The notes under the pieces are model-generated. The model was not told where the DNA came from and made no database searches. It saw nothing but the letters and a program-made list of their open reading frames with translations. From contig CALAIY010000006.1 of the NCBI GenBank assembly GCA_937922595.1, forward strand, positions 1 through 48,351: a stretch of DNA of 48,351 nt. The letters run 5' to 3'. Shown here piece by piece: positions 16,860 through 26,848 of this stretch. The stretch comes from an uncultured Verrucomicrobiales bacterium. GTDB lineage: Bacteria; Verrucomicrobiota; Verrucomicrobiia; Verrucomicrobiales; DEV007. Every line of letters starts with the position of its first letter. Within the stretch, counting starts at the first letter, position 1. The position numbers and the translations under genes were made by a program.

Positions 16860-18094
16860 TGGAAGATGATAAAACGCTCAAGGTGCTACTCGTGGCACCC
16901 TATTTCGATCAAGGCTCCACTGGCGAAAGCTGGAGTACTTTCAAGTGGGTCGAAGGCATTTCAAAGAGTTGCGAAGTTACCGTCCTCACCACTCACAAAA
17001 AAGGCTGGGATGCAGGGGATTCGCTGCCTGATACCTGTAAGATCGTAAATTGGGATGATGTGCGGTTGCCCGAGAAGCTGAATTACATCGATCGTGAGAT
17101 GAAGCCTGGTTACGTCGTTTTCTACCGCCGCGTCCGAGCTTGGATCCGAAGCGCGTTGGCCGGCGGAGAGCACTTCGATCTCGCTCATCAGATCAATCCT
17201 CTCGCCCTCCGCTATCCCTCGCCTTTGGTGGGTCATGGTATCCCATTCATTATTGGGCCGCTCGCGGGCAGCGTGCCTACACCCGAAGGATTCGCGGGGG
17301 AGGGGATCGACCGGCAGTGGTTCCGCAAGCTGCGCGCGGTCGATGGCATTCGGCTCCAGCATGATCCATTGCTCCGGCGAACTTATGCCGATGCCGCGCT
17401 CGTCCTTGGCGTGGCTCCCTACGTTCAACGTCTGCTTTCGAAAATCGAGATCAGGCGTTTTTCTGTCGCTGGAGAGACTGGCGTGGAGCAGCTCTCGCCT
17501 GCAAAGGCGCAGTCTTACGAGAAGGGGGAGACCCTCCGGCTACTTTTCGCGGGGCGGCTTACGCGCACCAAAGGGATTACTGATGCAATTCGTGCGGTCT
17601 CGCTATTGCCCGCTGAGCTTGATGTGAAATTCGATATCTTTGGCGTTGGCGAGCTGGAATCCACCTGCTCCGAACTTATCAAATCGCTCGGTCTTGAAAA
17701 TAGCGTGACCCTCCGCGGCAGGGTCCCCCGGGATGAACTCGACTCTTGGTATCAGAAAGCGCACGTATTCCTTTTTCCGAGTTTCCGGGAACCGAGCGGC
17801 AATGTCGTTTTTGAAGCACTCGGCCATGGTCTGCCGGTGATCACCTGCTCGAATGGAGGGCCCGGCTACGTAGTTGATTCGAGTTGCGGAGCGCAGGTCG
17901 ATCCTACGACTCCCGATCAGATGGCCAAAGACCTTGCTGCGGCCATCGTCTCACTCACCGCCGACGCTGCTAATTACGCCCGCCTCTCGGCCGGTGCCCG
18001 CGCCAGGATCTCCGGGATTGCCCTTTGGGAAAATAAAATTACCGACCTTCTCGTCCGCTACCGAGAGGTCGCCGCTGGCTCCGCCAGAAACTAA
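16859..18094 (+). CDS. Glycosyltransferase family 4 (GT-B)
   Basis: A retaining GT-B glycosyltransferase. The N-terminal half starts KVLLVAPYFDQGSTGESWS. The C-terminal half has LRLLFAGRLTRTKGITDAI and the EPSGNVVFEALGHGLPVITC loop with the family's EX7E arrangement. The start is a GTG at 16859 that overlaps the preceding TAG by one base. 411 residues is typical. It probably works on the cytoplasmic face, extending the lipid-linked repeat unit. Confidence 0.9.
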   Translation: MEDDKTLKVLLVAPYFDQGSTGESWSTFKWVEGISKSCEVTVLTTHKKGWDAGDSLPDTCKIVNWDDVRLPEKLNYIDREMKPGYVVFYRRVRAWIRSALAGGEHFDLAHQINPLALRYPSPLVGHGIPFIIGPLAGSVPTPEGFAGEGIDRQWFRKLRAVDGIRLQHDPLLRRTYADAALVLGVAPYVQRLLSKIEIRRFSVAGETGVEQLSPAKAQSYEKGETLRLLFAGRLTRTKGITDAIRAVSLLPAELDVKFDIFGVGELESTCSELIKSLGLENSVTLRGRVPRDELDSWYQKAHVFLFPSFREPSGNVVFEALGHGLPVITCSNGGPGYVVDSSCGAQVDPTTPDQMAKDLAAAIVSLTADAANYARLSAGARARISGIALWENKITDLLVRYREVAAGSARN

Positions 18095-19462
18095 ATGCTC
18101 CTCCTCCCCGTCACTTTTTTGCTCATTGCGCTGCAGCTCGCGCTGCCGTGGCGTTGGGCATTTATTCCTGTGATCATTGGTGCTCTCCATTTGGGGAATA
18201 ACGAGATCTTCCCCGAGATCACGCCCTGCCGCCTGATCATTTTGGTAGGGATCATACGTGGGATCGCCAATGGACGCTGGCGGTTTTCCTGGGATGTCCC
18301 GCTGGATCGTATAATCGCGATTTTTTCAGTCGTCGCTATGGCGGTCTCCCTCTGGCCGCGTGAAGACGTCCCCAGCGCCTTTACTGCGAACGCGGGTCTC
18401 GTGCTGAACGTCGTCGGAAGTTACCTCTACGGACGGATTTTCCTCTCGGAAGAAGGTAGCATCGTTCGTGCCGCACAGGCGATGATCGTTATCGCGATTC
18501 CGCTTGCCGTCACTCTTGGCTTCGAGAATCTCACTGGGAGAAACTTTTATGCGGAGCTCGGCGCATCCCGCGAATTCGCCGCAGTGCGTAACGGGCGCAT
18601 GCGCTGTCAGGGCGCTTTCCGCCACTCTATTCTCGCGGGGACCATCGGGGCACTCGTTCTTCCGTTTGCTGTCGCGATGTATCGCACCCACCGGCGCACG
18701 GCAATTGTTGGAGTTGTCGCTTCGCTAGTCATTGTTTTTGTATCAGGCTCCAGCGGTCCCCTTGCCGCCGTCGGCTTTGCGGTCGTCAGCCTCTTCCTCT
18801 GGCGCTACCGGGAGAATCTTCCGAAGATGCGTAAATGGCTCGTCATTACACTCGTTGTTCTTCACCTTATTAGTAACCGTGGCGTCTGGTTCTTAATGGC
18901 GCGCGTCGATCTCGTGGGCGGAAGCACCGGCTGGCACCGTGCAAAACTCATTGATGCCGCCGTGAGCCATTTTTGGGAGTGGTGGCTTGTGGGCACCGAT
19001 TTTACACGCCACTGGATGCCGACTGGCGTTACTTGGAGTGACCGGCATTCGGACATGACGAATTATTATATTCACCTCGGTGTCGTCGGTGGCCTCGGAC
19101 TCGTCATCTGCCTCATTCTCATGCTCGTGCATTCCTATAAAACGCTCGGCACTGCCATGCACGGGGCTCGCGAATTCGAATATGGGCAGAGTTTCCGCGA
19201 ATGGGACGAGCAGGAAGAACGCCCAGAAAACGAGTTCGTCCTCTGGTGTGTCGGATGCGGAATTGGAGTCCACATGATCAGCTTCTTCTCCGTTTCTTAC
19301 TTCGGTCAAATGTATGTGCTCTTTTACATTCTCGTAGGAATGATGGCGGGTCTCTATGAGCGCGCTAATGCGCCCGTTTACGAGGAATATGGCTACGATC
19401 CCGAAGGCTACGACTACGATCAAGCTTCTCAAAACGGCTTCCAGCAGCTACCTAATCCTTGA
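18095..19462 (+). CDS. O-antigen ligase/Wzy-like membrane protein
   Basis: A polytopic inner-membrane protein with about ten to twelve hydrophobic segments, the long periplasmic loop after the mid-protein, and a Wzy_C/WaaL-like stretch: MRCQGAFRHSILAGTIGALV (near 170-190), VSGSSGPLAAVGFAVV, then GSTGWHRAKLIDAAV. In an EPS locus it is most likely the polymerase joining repeat units; a ligase role cannot be excluded. ATG directly follows the previous stop. The C-terminus is an acidic, Tyr-rich tail with EEYGYDPEGYDYD, possibly a cytoplasmic contact surface. Confidence 0.85.
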   Translation: MLLLPVTFLLIALQLALPWRWAFIPVIIGALHLGNNEIFPEITPCRLIILVGIIRGIANGRWRFSWDVPLDRIIAIFSVVAMAVSLWPREDVPSAFTANAGLVLNVVGSYLYGRIFLSEEGSIVRAAQAMIVIAIPLAVTLGFENLTGRNFYAELGASREFAAVRNGRMRCQGAFRHSILAGTIGALVLPFAVAMYRTHRRTAIVGVVASLVIVFVSGSSGPLAAVGFAVVSLFLWRYRENLPKMRKWLVITLVVLHLISNRGVWFLMARVDLVGGSTGWHRAKLIDAAVSHFWEWWLVGTDFTRHWMPTGVTWSDRHSDMTNYYIHLGVVGGLGLVICLILMLVHSYKTLGTAMHGAREFEYGQSFREWDEQEERPENEFVLWCVGCGIGVHMISFFSVSYFGQMYVLFYILVGMMAGLYERANAPVYEEYGYDPEGYDYDQASQNGFQQLPNP

Positions 19463-19491
19463 CAAAAGTTAATATTGTCATAATTTTCATA

Positions 19492-21534
19492 ATGAAACTT
19501 AGGTTCGCTTACCCCGCTCTCGCGTCCGCCGCCCTTGGACTTGGGTCCCTCCAGGCCGCTGATTATTATGTGGATTTCGATGGCGGTTCGAATGCTAATT
19601 CTGGAACGAGCAAAGAGCAGGCGTGGAAGCAATCTCCTGGTGATCCTGCCGCTACCGGCACCCCAGCGGATACCATCCTTCAGCCGGGAGATCAGGTGAT
19701 TTTCCGTGGAGGAGTTCGCTATCGTGGCCAGATCGAGGCTGGCTCAAGTGGCACAGAGGAACAAAAGATCTCCTACATTGGGAACGCATGGGGAACAGAG
19801 CGCGCCATTATCGATGGCTCAGAGCCACTGCTAAATTGGGAGCGTTGCGCCACCGCCGATGACGCCCAGGGCAACCCAAACTTCGCCAAGATCTACAAGA
19901 CTACTGTAGACACCGATGAGCCATTCACGCTCAACCTCCACGAAACCCCGGTTTCAGGCAACGCCGCAGACGACGAATTTCTCTGGATCGCTCAGGAGCC
20001 GAACCCTGAAAACCGCTATTTCTACGACCGGAAAGACTCATTCCACCCGATTAAAAACGACGATCTTTCACGCGGCGAGCTCGAAGACAAAGAAAATCTT
20101 AAAGGCGGTAGTAATATCTCTCGCAAAGGAGCCTCTGTTCTCGTCTGGGTAAACCCAAACAAGGTTGAGCGTCGCAAAATCGTAGAGCACTCCACGTCTT
20201 CGGGAACCATCGAATTTGATGAAAATCTCGCATCAAACGCAATCTATTCAGACGACCGCGATCACTATTACGCGATTTATAATAGTGTTGCCGATATCGA
20301 CACCCCCGGCGAATACGCCACGCGCGAAATATCGGAAGGCCGCTACGAGCTTTTCCTCTGGCCGCGTAGCAGCGAGAGGCTAGAAGAGCGAATCAATTAC
20401 TCCGTCCGGAAAAATGGCATTGAGCTTTCCGGAGAAAATCACCTCGCGGTGCGCGGGTTCACCGTCACGAAATTTGCCGGTAGCGGCCTTCGCGATGGGC
20501 GTGGGATTTTTTCCGATGGCAAAGGTGAAGATGATCTCTTCACAACAGGGCTCGAAATCACGGACAACTTCATCACGCACAACAAGCACACCAGCAGCGG
20601 ATACGGAGGCATCTACCTCCAGAAAGCGGCTGATAGCCTTGTCGCAAACAACCACCTCGAATACAATCCGGATCATCGAGGTATCTTCCTCAATAATTGC
20701 CGCACCACAGAGGTTCGAGAAAACGAAATCCATTTCCCCGGCGGCACTGCCATTGGGATCTATCTAGGCGATCGCCTTAGTATTCTGCGCAACCGAATCG
20801 ATAATTCACTCGCCACACACGCCAATGGTATCACCATGTATATCGCGAGTAAAAATATCCTCGTCGCTGGCAATACGATCACAAACTGCACGACGCCGCT
20901 CACTTTCCAGGACAGCGGAGATCTCTACTTCATCAATAACTTCATTGATGGCGGAGGAGAATTCAAAAATGCTAACGAGTGGGGCAGCACCAAGCGTGGC
21001 CCTTGGGCAAACGGCAAGATCGTCTTTTGGAACAACACCTTCGTAGGAGCCGCCGCCGCTGCCGCTCTCAATATCGGCAAAGAAAAGAGAAATACCTATC
21101 TTGTGCAGAATAACATTCTTGCCGGAATCACCACCAGTAAGCTGGACTGGGATGAAATCGACCGCTCGAATAATCTTTACGTTGATAAGAGTTTCCAGCA
21201 GAAATCAGCTTATAATTGGGAATTGGAAAAGGAAGAGGAAATCGGCGTCGATCCGGCGCTCCTTTTTGAAAACCCAGAGAACGGCGATTACACCAGGCGT
21301 GCGACTTCTAAGGCATCCGGAGCCGGTGCCGACCTCTCAAGCGAGATTGCTAAAATTGATGATATTAAAGGGATCGCTGAAGCTTTCGGCTACGACATCA
21401 AGAGCCGCCCGTTCGATATTGGTTCACACACCAGCAGCCCGGTTCAATCACCTGTTGTGGACGATTCCTCCCAGGTTCCCACCGTGCCCTCGCGGCCATC
21501 GCCACCCCGCTTGATCGGAACGGCGTTCCGCTAG
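19492..21534 (+). CDS. Secreted right-handed beta-helix protein
   Basis: Begins with a Sec signal (MKLRFAYPALASAALGLGSLQA, cleavage near QA-AD). I take the ATG at 19492, since an upstream TTG at 19459 would put 11 hydrophobic residues ahead of the signal. The mature protein opens YYVDFDGGSNANSG and LQPGDQVIFRGG, as in parallel beta-helix pectate-lyase-like proteins. Repeated Asn-rich rungs follow at about 330-520 (TDNFITHNKHTSSG, VANNHLEYNPDH, VRENEIHFPG, LRNRIDNSL, VAGNTITNC). The tail is Pro/Ser-rich without a sorting signal. In this locus it may be an EPS lyase, epimerase or structural binder acting in the periplasm; which one is not visible. Confidence 0.82.
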   Translation: MKLRFAYPALASAALGLGSLQAADYYVDFDGGSNANSGTSKEQAWKQSPGDPAATGTPADTILQPGDQVIFRGGVRYRGQIEAGSSGTEEQKISYIGNAWGTERAIIDGSEPLLNWERCATADDAQGNPNFAKIYKTTVDTDEPFTLNLHETPVSGNAADDEFLWIAQEPNPENRYFYDRKDSFHPIKNDDLSRGELEDKENLKGGSNISRKGASVLVWVNPNKVERRKIVEHSTSSGTIEFDENLASNAIYSDDRDHYYAIYNSVADIDTPGEYATREISEGRYELFLWPRSSERLEERINYSVRKNGIELSGENHLAVRGFTVTKFAGSGLRDGRGIFSDGKGEDDLFTTGLEITDNFITHNKHTSSGYGGIYLQKAADSLVANNHLEYNPDHRGIFLNNCRTTEVRENEIHFPGGTAIGIYLGDRLSILRNRIDNSLATHANGITMYIASKNILVAGNTITNCTTPLTFQDSGDLYFINNFIDGGGEFKNANEWGSTKRGPWANGKIVFWNNTFVGAAAAAALNIGKEKRNTYLVQNNILAGITTSKLDWDEIDRSNNLYVDKSFQQKSAYNWELEKEEEIGVDPALLFENPENGDYTRRATSKASGAGADLSSEIAKIDDIKGIAEAFGYDIKSRPFDIGSHTSSPVQSPVVDDSSQVPTVPSRPSPPRLIGTAFR

Positions 21535-21552
21535 GTCGGGCACCGGATTTTT

Positions 21553-23349
21553 ATGCATAGTTTTATCGCAATCTCTCGCACGCCTGGCACCCCCGCCCGT
21601 GCGGACATCGAGGCACGCGCAGCTTCTGGACTTGCTTTGATTGCTCCAGATAGCGCAGTCGAAAAGATAGAGCTTCCAGGAGAAATCACCCTCCTCTACG
21701 CGTATGCCGGGAAAATCCGCGCTGCGGCAACTCCTGAGAGCCAGCCAGCCTTTTTTCTTGGTAGCCGGAATTTCGATGAATCGCTCGGAAGAGAGCGCAG
21801 CCTCGAAGATATCTTAGAGGCGATCTCAGGAAAGGGGCCTATCGCAGTCGCCACGATGGCACCTCCATTTGCCGTCGCTTGGCAGAATGAGAAAAGCTAT
21901 TCAGTGGCTACGGATCGATATGGTTTGATCCATGTTTTCGGCCATCAGGGAGAAGGCCTTGCAGTGGTAAGTTCATCAGCTCTTCTCATCGGGCGCGCTC
22001 TCGGATTAGAGTGCGACAAGAAAGGGATCTCACAACTTGCGCTCCTCGGCCACCTTCACGGAACCTCGACGACCGTTAAAAATGTAGAGAGGCTTGGACA
22101 TGCCTCCAGTATCCATCTCGAAGCTGGGAACCTCACCACCACACGATATCAGGCAATACCTGACGCGGTAACTAATCGCTTTTCGAATATTGATGAAGCG
22201 GCCGATGCCGGAGCATCGATCCTCAGTGAGCTGGGGGAGAGTCTGATCACTACCTACCCCGACTGTGGGATCGATCTCTCTGGAGGTATCGATACTCGTC
22301 TTGCCCTTGCCGCTCTTCCTGGCTCTTCCTTAAATGGTCGGAAAGCATTTACAATTGGCTCGCCCGAGAGCGATGATTACAAGATCGCTCACCGGCTGGC
22401 GAATGATTATGGAATGGAGCACGAGTTCATCAATCTCTCGGCCATCCGAAACAGCAGTGTAGAAGATCTTGCTCGCTTTGTCCGCCAAGGGAGTTTGAAA
22501 AACGATTGCTCGTTCAGCGCATTAGATAGTGGCCTCTTTGAGTGGCTCCGCTCCCAAGTAGGTGGGGCGGCGAGAATTACTGGGCAAAACGGCGAAATCG
22601 CCCGAGGATTTTACTCTACTGCCCAGAAGCTGGATGCTCCAGTAACGACGCACCGGATCGAAAATATCGTCCGCTGGCAGATTGTCTCCCAAGCTTCGCA
22701 AGCGCGAGCTCTTTTCAAATCTGGGTTCTTAGATGATGGCATCACGGAGCTGATTAGTGACATTCAAAAAATGTTTCGCGGTTTCGGGGCGGACTGGGGT
22801 GATGCCAGCGACCGATATTATCTGTATGGGCGAATGCAGTTTTGGGGAGGGCGTGGGCTTACGGGAGGTGCTGCGGAGCGGGTGATTCTGGCACCGTTCT
22901 TCGAAGAGAAATTCGTAGATTGGGCCTTCCGAATTCCTCCCGAATTACGCCGTGGTGCGAAAGCTTTCAGTGCCGCAATGGAGCGCGCCGATCCCGCACT
23001 CGCCCGTATCGCTCTGGATTCTGGACTTACTCCACTTCAAATGATCTCAGGTGGCAGTAAGTTCGCTAAAGCGACTATCAAATTGAAAAAGGGGGTCACA
23101 AAAGTGCGCGAGCGCTATTCCACATCCCGGCGCCCGTCCAATGGTACCCATTTCCTTGGCGGCGCGCTTCAGGGAGAAGGTAAAGAAAAGCTCATCGATG
23201 CGGATCGCCTCATTGCTTTGGGCATCTTCGATGAAACTCGCGTCCGTGCTGCGGCGTCGCCAGAAACTAAAGTGGCTCCAGCCGAATTCGGATTTCTACT
23301 TTCGGTAAACTGGCTCTGTTCCTTCATCGCAGGCGACGACATTACATGA
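21553..23349 (+). CDS. Asparagine-synthetase-like protein lacking the glutaminase nucleophile
   Basis: Has the two-domain layout of AsnB: an N-terminal Ntn-like half with VATDRYGLIHVFG, then an ATP-pyrophosphatase domain with the PP-loop DLSGGIDTRLALAAL near residue 240. The catalytic Cys2 of glutamine-dependent AsnB is absent (MHSF), so it should not hydrolyse glutamine itself. Relatives activate carboxylates as acyl-AMP and form amides with a different amine. The later segment APFFEEKFVDWAFRIPPELR is typical of the family. In an EPS locus it may amidate a uronic acid or attach an amino-acid-like group. Its stop overlaps the flippase start (ATGA). Confidence 0.8.
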   Translation: MHSFIAISRTPGTPARADIEARAASGLALIAPDSAVEKIELPGEITLLYAYAGKIRAAATPESQPAFFLGSRNFDESLGRERSLEDILEAISGKGPIAVATMAPPFAVAWQNEKSYSVATDRYGLIHVFGHQGEGLAVVSSSALLIGRALGLECDKKGISQLALLGHLHGTSTTVKNVERLGHASSIHLEAGNLTTTRYQAIPDAVTNRFSNIDEAADAGASILSELGESLITTYPDCGIDLSGGIDTRLALAALPGSSLNGRKAFTIGSPESDDYKIAHRLANDYGMEHEFINLSAIRNSSVEDLARFVRQGSLKNDCSFSALDSGLFEWLRSQVGGAARITGQNGEIARGFYSTAQKLDAPVTTHRIENIVRWQIVSQASQARALFKSGFLDDGITELISDIQKMFRGFGADWGDASDRYYLYGRMQFWGGRGLTGGAAERVILAPFFEEKFVDWAFRIPPELRRGAKAFSAAMERADPALARIALDSGLTPLQMISGGSKFAKATIKLKKGVTKVRERYSTSRRPSNGTHFLGGALQGEGKEKLIDADRLIALGIFDETRVRAAASPETKVAPAEFGFLLSVNWLCSFIAGDDIT

Positions 23350-24809
23350 GGCGGAGCGGTGCAAAAAAGACGCTTAGAGGAGGCGTCGTCCTCACTGCTG
23401 GGAAGCTCGGTGCTTACGGCTGTGCCTTTGCGCGCAACGCGATCATCGCGCGCTTGCTTGCGCCGGATGATGTGGGGCTGTCACTTCTGCTTATTGCCGT
23501 AATCACACTCTTCGAATTCAGTGGACGTCTCGGCCTTGGTACTCAGGTCATTCAGGCTCCTAACGGAGCAGGGCGTAGATTTATCGGGTCGGCGCAGACC
23601 TTCCAGTTAATTACCGGTGTTGCTGCTGCAATCATGCTTGCCGCATTCGCCTCGCCGCTAGCGGAGTTTCTGAAAGTCGGTGATGCTGCCTGGGCATTTG
23701 TTCTTCTCGCGGGAGTGCCGCTGGTGCGAGCGTTTGAAAACCTCAAGTATCTCCGTCTCCAGCGCCATCTTCGCTTTGGTGCTGCGGCGATTTACGAGTT
23801 TTTGCCGCAAGTCATCACCCTTACTCTCGTATGGCCAGTTGCAAAGTGGCTAGGGGATTGGCGCACAGTTCTCTTTCTCATCGGCGTTCGCACCGTGCTC
23901 GGGGTAATCATCACAAACGTCGTCGCAGGATCGTTGCCTACGTTCTCCTGGAGCCGCACGAAGATGTGCCAGTTGTGGAATTTCGGCTGGCCCTTACTCG
24001 CTACAAGCGGGCTGCTATTCCTCATCCAGCAAGCAGATCAATTTACGCTCGGGGCTACGCTTACCCTTACCGAAGTTGCCCGCTACGGGCTTGCTCTTAG
24101 TATTGTGATGGTACCGTGGATGATCATTGCCGAGGCTTGCAAGCAGATCATGCTCCCCCGGCTAAGCCGCGCAGCCCGAAGTGGTGAAGGCTTCGTTTCT
24201 GAGGTCGTGGCCTCTGCCGAATTGAGCGCTTTCTTCGGCGCACTTGGTCTCATACCGCTTATAGCAGCGGGAAGCTGGCTCATGGAGATCGTCTTCGGAT
24301 CAGACTATTCCGGGAACGGTCCGGTAATTGCTCTTCTTGGTGCAGCGATGCTGGTAAGGTTTATCCGATTCGTTCCTGCTGTCGCTGCAATGGCACAAGG
24401 AAAGACCGGTCTACAATTGAGAACGAACCTAGTACGCGGGATCAGCTTTCCGGTCTCCGCCGTGCTACTCGTGGCTGGATTCCCTGTGGAAGCTGTGGCG
24501 GTCTCCGCGCTTATGAGTGAAATTGCGGCTGCAATCTATTCTTGGGGGGCACTTGCGAAAATGTTTCCCAGTGTTCGCGGTGCCTGGAAGTGTGGCGCTG
24601 TTGTTTCGATTACCTCGCTCATTGTTGCTGCGATCGCCTATGCGGTGACGACCGCCTTCGGCTCCGGAATGGGCGTATCTATTGTGGTGATGTTTGCGAT
24701 AGAGGGGCTCGTCGTCCTTGGCGGGATACTGTTTTTTCAGGAGATTATTGCAAGCGTCGTCACGTTACCTCCCTTCCTCACCCGCCTCCGTCTCAGGGGG
24801 CGCACTTAG
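23346..24809 (+). CDS. Wzx-like polysaccharide flippase
   Basis: A MOP-superfamily (Polysacc_synt) transporter that should flip the lipid-linked repeat unit across the inner membrane. About 12-14 hydrophobic helices are visible, starting [20 protein letters not shown] with the conserved Arg-Asn, followed by [16 protein letters not shown], then [21 protein letters not shown] and [18 protein letters not shown] near the end. 487 residues is typical. It overlaps the upstream gene by 4 bp. Confidence 0.9.
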   Translation: MRRSGAKKTLRGGVVLTAGKLGAYGCAFARNAIIARLLAPDDVGLSLLLIAVITLFEFSGRLGLGTQVIQAPNGAGRRFIGSAQTFQLITGVAAAIMLAAFASPLAEFLKVGDAAWAFVLLAGVPLVRAFENLKYLRLQRHLRFGAAAIYEFLPQVITLTLVWPVAKWLGDWRTVLFLIGVRTVLGVIITNVVAGSLPTFSWSRTKMCQLWNFGWPLLATSGLLFLIQQADQFTLGATLTLTEVARYGLALSIVMVPWMIIAEACKQIMLPRLSRAARSGEGFVSEVVASAELSAFFGALGLIPLIAAGSWLMEIVFGSDYSGNGPVIALLGAAMLVRFIRFVPAVAAMAQGKTGLQLRTNLVRGISFPVSAVLLVAGFPVEAVAVSALMSEIAAAIYSWGALAKMFPSVRGAWKCGAVVSITSLIVAAIAYAVTTAFGSGMGVSIVVMFAIEGLVVLGGILFFQEIIASVVTLPPFLTRLRLRGRT

Positions 24810-24817
24810 AATATTCG

Positions 24818-25513
24818 ATGAGTCTATCATTCCCACCCAGAATGGAGCGCAGCGCGCTTTCTGCCATCCTCTTGGCTGCAGCTAAAGTGCCTCGTTTGCG
24901 ACGCTTCGCCTATCGATTCGCTGTGCGCTTTGAGCGTGGGACGATGTGTTCGCAGACACTACGCGATCTCCTTCGAACTTATGAGAATGTAAGTGTTGGT
25001 ATCTTCACTTACGGTGATTGCTTGATGCCTGGTGGTTTACCGCGAGGGACAAAGGTGGGAAGCTATTCATCGCTTGCTGGCGGTTTGCGCGTTTACCGGC
25101 GCAACCACCCGCTAGGACGAGTCTCACAACACCCTTTTTTTTACAACCGCAGGCTTGGATACGTCGCGAAAGAGCAAATCCCTGAAGATGAAGAAAACCC
25201 GCTTACAATCGGGCACGACGTCTGGCTTGGAGGTGGTGTCACCATCACCGCTGGCTGCAAATCGATCGGCAATGGCGCCGTTGTCGCTGCAGGATCTGTT
25301 GTAAGCAAAGACGTTCCCGCATTTACCGTCGTTGGAGGCGTTCCGGCGAAGTGCATCCGCGAAAGGTTTTCTCGTGAAACCGCAGAAGCGGTTCAGGAAA
25401 GCGGTTGGTTTAATCACGATATTTCGGTTCTCGAAGGTGCCATTGATGCCTTTTGTCGCGACGCCGATCCCGCAGTTATTGCGGAAATTGAAAAGTCTCT
25501 CCCCCAGTCATGA
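24818..25513 (+). CDS. Hexapeptide-repeat (LbetaH) acyltransferase
   Basis: A left-handed beta-helix transferase, probably O- or N-acetylating a sugar of the EPS. Hexapeptide rungs are visible in [51 protein letters not shown] (described in parts: [10 protein letters not shown], then [10 protein letters not shown]), and [14 protein letters not shown], the usual closing motif of CatB/VatA-type acetyltransferases. I take the ATG at 24818, just after the flippase stop. An open frame reaching back to 24542 lies inside the flippase and is not conserved, and the ATG at 24842 is also possible. This may be the acetyltransferase missing beside the dehydrogenase and aminotransferase genes. Confidence 0.87.
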   Translation: MSLSFPPRMERSALSAILLAAAKVPRLRRFAYRFAVRFERGTMCSQTLRDLLRTYENVSVGIFTYGDCLMPGGLPRGTKVGSYSSLAGGLRVYRRNHPLGRVSQHPFFYNRRLGYVAKEQIPEDEENPLTIGHDVWLGGGVTITAGCKSIGNGAVVAAGSVVSKDVPAFTVVGGVPAKCIRERFSRETAEAVQESGWFNHDISVLEGAIDAFCRDADPAVIAEIEKSLPQS

Positions 25514-26838
25514 AAATAGGAATTTTAGGAATTGCCGTTGAGTCCGGCAACCGTGGCGTTGCTGCCCTTGGTAGTAGCCTCTATACGCTTTTTAAGAATA
25601 ACGGAGCAGAAACCGTGGAGTATCTCGGTATCTGCAGACCCGGTGCCGAATTCATCGTGCGCGAAGATGGGGCGAAAGCCTCTGCTCCGGTCAATTTCAC
25701 TCGAGTCTCTTTCAAGAGCGGTGCCTGGCGCAATCTCTTTGTAAATTTTGCAGCGGCAGCCGTTTACCGGATTAGCCCCGGGTTCGTGCGGAACGCGATT
25801 CTTAGTAAGTCGTCCTGGCTGCGATCAATTCATTCCAGTGACGTGGTAGGCGATATTCGAGGAGGCGATAGCTTCAGTGATATTTATGGATTTCCTCGGT
25901 TCGTCTATGGATTTCTTGCTGCGTGCACTGTCATCTTTTTGGAGAAACCAATCGTCTTCCTTCCGCAGACTTATGGGCCATTCAAGGGCACGCTTGCCCG
26001 GAAAATGGCAGCTTTTCTCCTTCGGAGTAGTACGGTCGTTATAGCTCGTGATACCCGCAGCCGTGCTGTTGCCGAGACACTTCTCCCTTCCGGGCGCGAC
26101 GTGTTACTCAGCCCGGACGTCGCTTTTGCTCTTGAACCCGAGAGTCCCGCGCACATCGAAATTGAACCTTCCACGCCCGGCTTCGCCGGGAAAACCGTCG
26201 GCGTGAATGTGAATGGCCTCATGTATAATGGCGGCTACACGGGTGGGAATCAGTTTGGTCTCGCCTTGGATTACCCTGAGTATGTCCAGAAGCTCGTGGC
26301 GGGACTTGTAGATGCGGGAGCAGAGCGAGTGCTTCTCGTCCCGCATACCTATGCGCCGGTCGGCGACGTGGAGAGTGATAATGAAGCCTGCTCCAAGGTG
26401 CGTGCCGCACTTGCACCTGGGCATCAGGAAAAAGTGGCCATCGTCACCGGTGATTACGATCAATGCGAAATTAAAGGTATCATTGGTACCTGTGATTTTT
26501 TCATCGGTTCACGGATGCATTCTTGCATCGCTGCGCTCTCCCAAGGCGTGCCTTGCGTGGGCGTTGCCTATAGCATGAAATTCGCTGGGGTTTTTGAATC
26601 GGTAGGCATGTTAGGCTGGGTCGTTGAAGCGCGTGAGCATGATACCGCTTCCGCACTTACGGAAACGCTCCGGCTTTACGGCGCGCGTGAAGATGCCCGT
26701 GGTCCACTCCGAGCCGCTGCGGCGGCCTCCCGCGGGCGACTGGACAAAGCATTCGCTGGCATTATCCGGGCGGTCGATCAGCGGGCGGCCGAAGGTGGAA
26801 TTACTCCAGTTTCCCTTGCTGAGCTCCAAGAGAGTTAA
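25510..26838 (+). CDS. Polysaccharide pyruvyl transferase family protein
   Basis: A CsaB/WcaK-like transferase expected to add a pyruvate ketal to a sugar using phosphoenolpyruvate. Motifs: [20 protein letters not shown] at the start, [41 protein letters not shown] and the signature [26 protein letters not shown]. 442 residues, no membrane segments. Its start overlaps the acetyltransferase stop (ATGA). Pyruvyl groups would make the EPS acidic. In many capsule clusters this family co-occurs with the FrhB-like Fe-S protein found here at 30231. Confidence 0.9.
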   Translation: MKIGILGIAVESGNRGVAALGSSLYTLFKNNGAETVEYLGICRPGAEFIVREDGAKASAPVNFTRVSFKSGAWRNLFVNFAAAAVYRISPGFVRNAILSKSSWLRSIHSSDVVGDIRGGDSFSDIYGFPRFVYGFLAACTVIFLEKPIVFLPQTYGPFKGTLARKMAAFLLRSSTVVIARDTRSRAVAETLLPSGRDVLLSPDVAFALEPESPAHIEIEPSTPGFAGKTVGVNVNGLMYNGGYTGGNQFGLALDYPEYVQKLVAGLVDAGAERVLLVPHTYAPVGDVESDNEACSKVRAALAPGHQEKVAIVTGDYDQCEIKGIIGTCDFFIGSRMHSCIAALSQGVPCVGVAYSMKFAGVFESVGMLGWVVEAREHDTASALTETLRLYGAREDARGPLRAAAAASRGRLDKAFAGIIRAVDQRAAEGGITPVSLAELQES

Positions 26839-26848
26839 TTTCTTTTTT

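Noticed and set aside
19459..19493. TTGACA at 19459 as a promoter for the beta-helix gene
   Set aside because: At 17-bp spacing the -10 is poor and transcription would begin at the ATG itself; the motif overlaps the end of the upstream gene.
24542..24817. N-terminal extension of the acyltransferase frame
   Set aside because: It lies inside the flippase gene in another frame and is Cys/Arg-rich shadow sequence.
26624..26848. N-terminal extension of the second GT2 frame
   Set aside because: It lies inside the pyruvyltransferase gene; the GT2 domain starts after the ATG at 26849.
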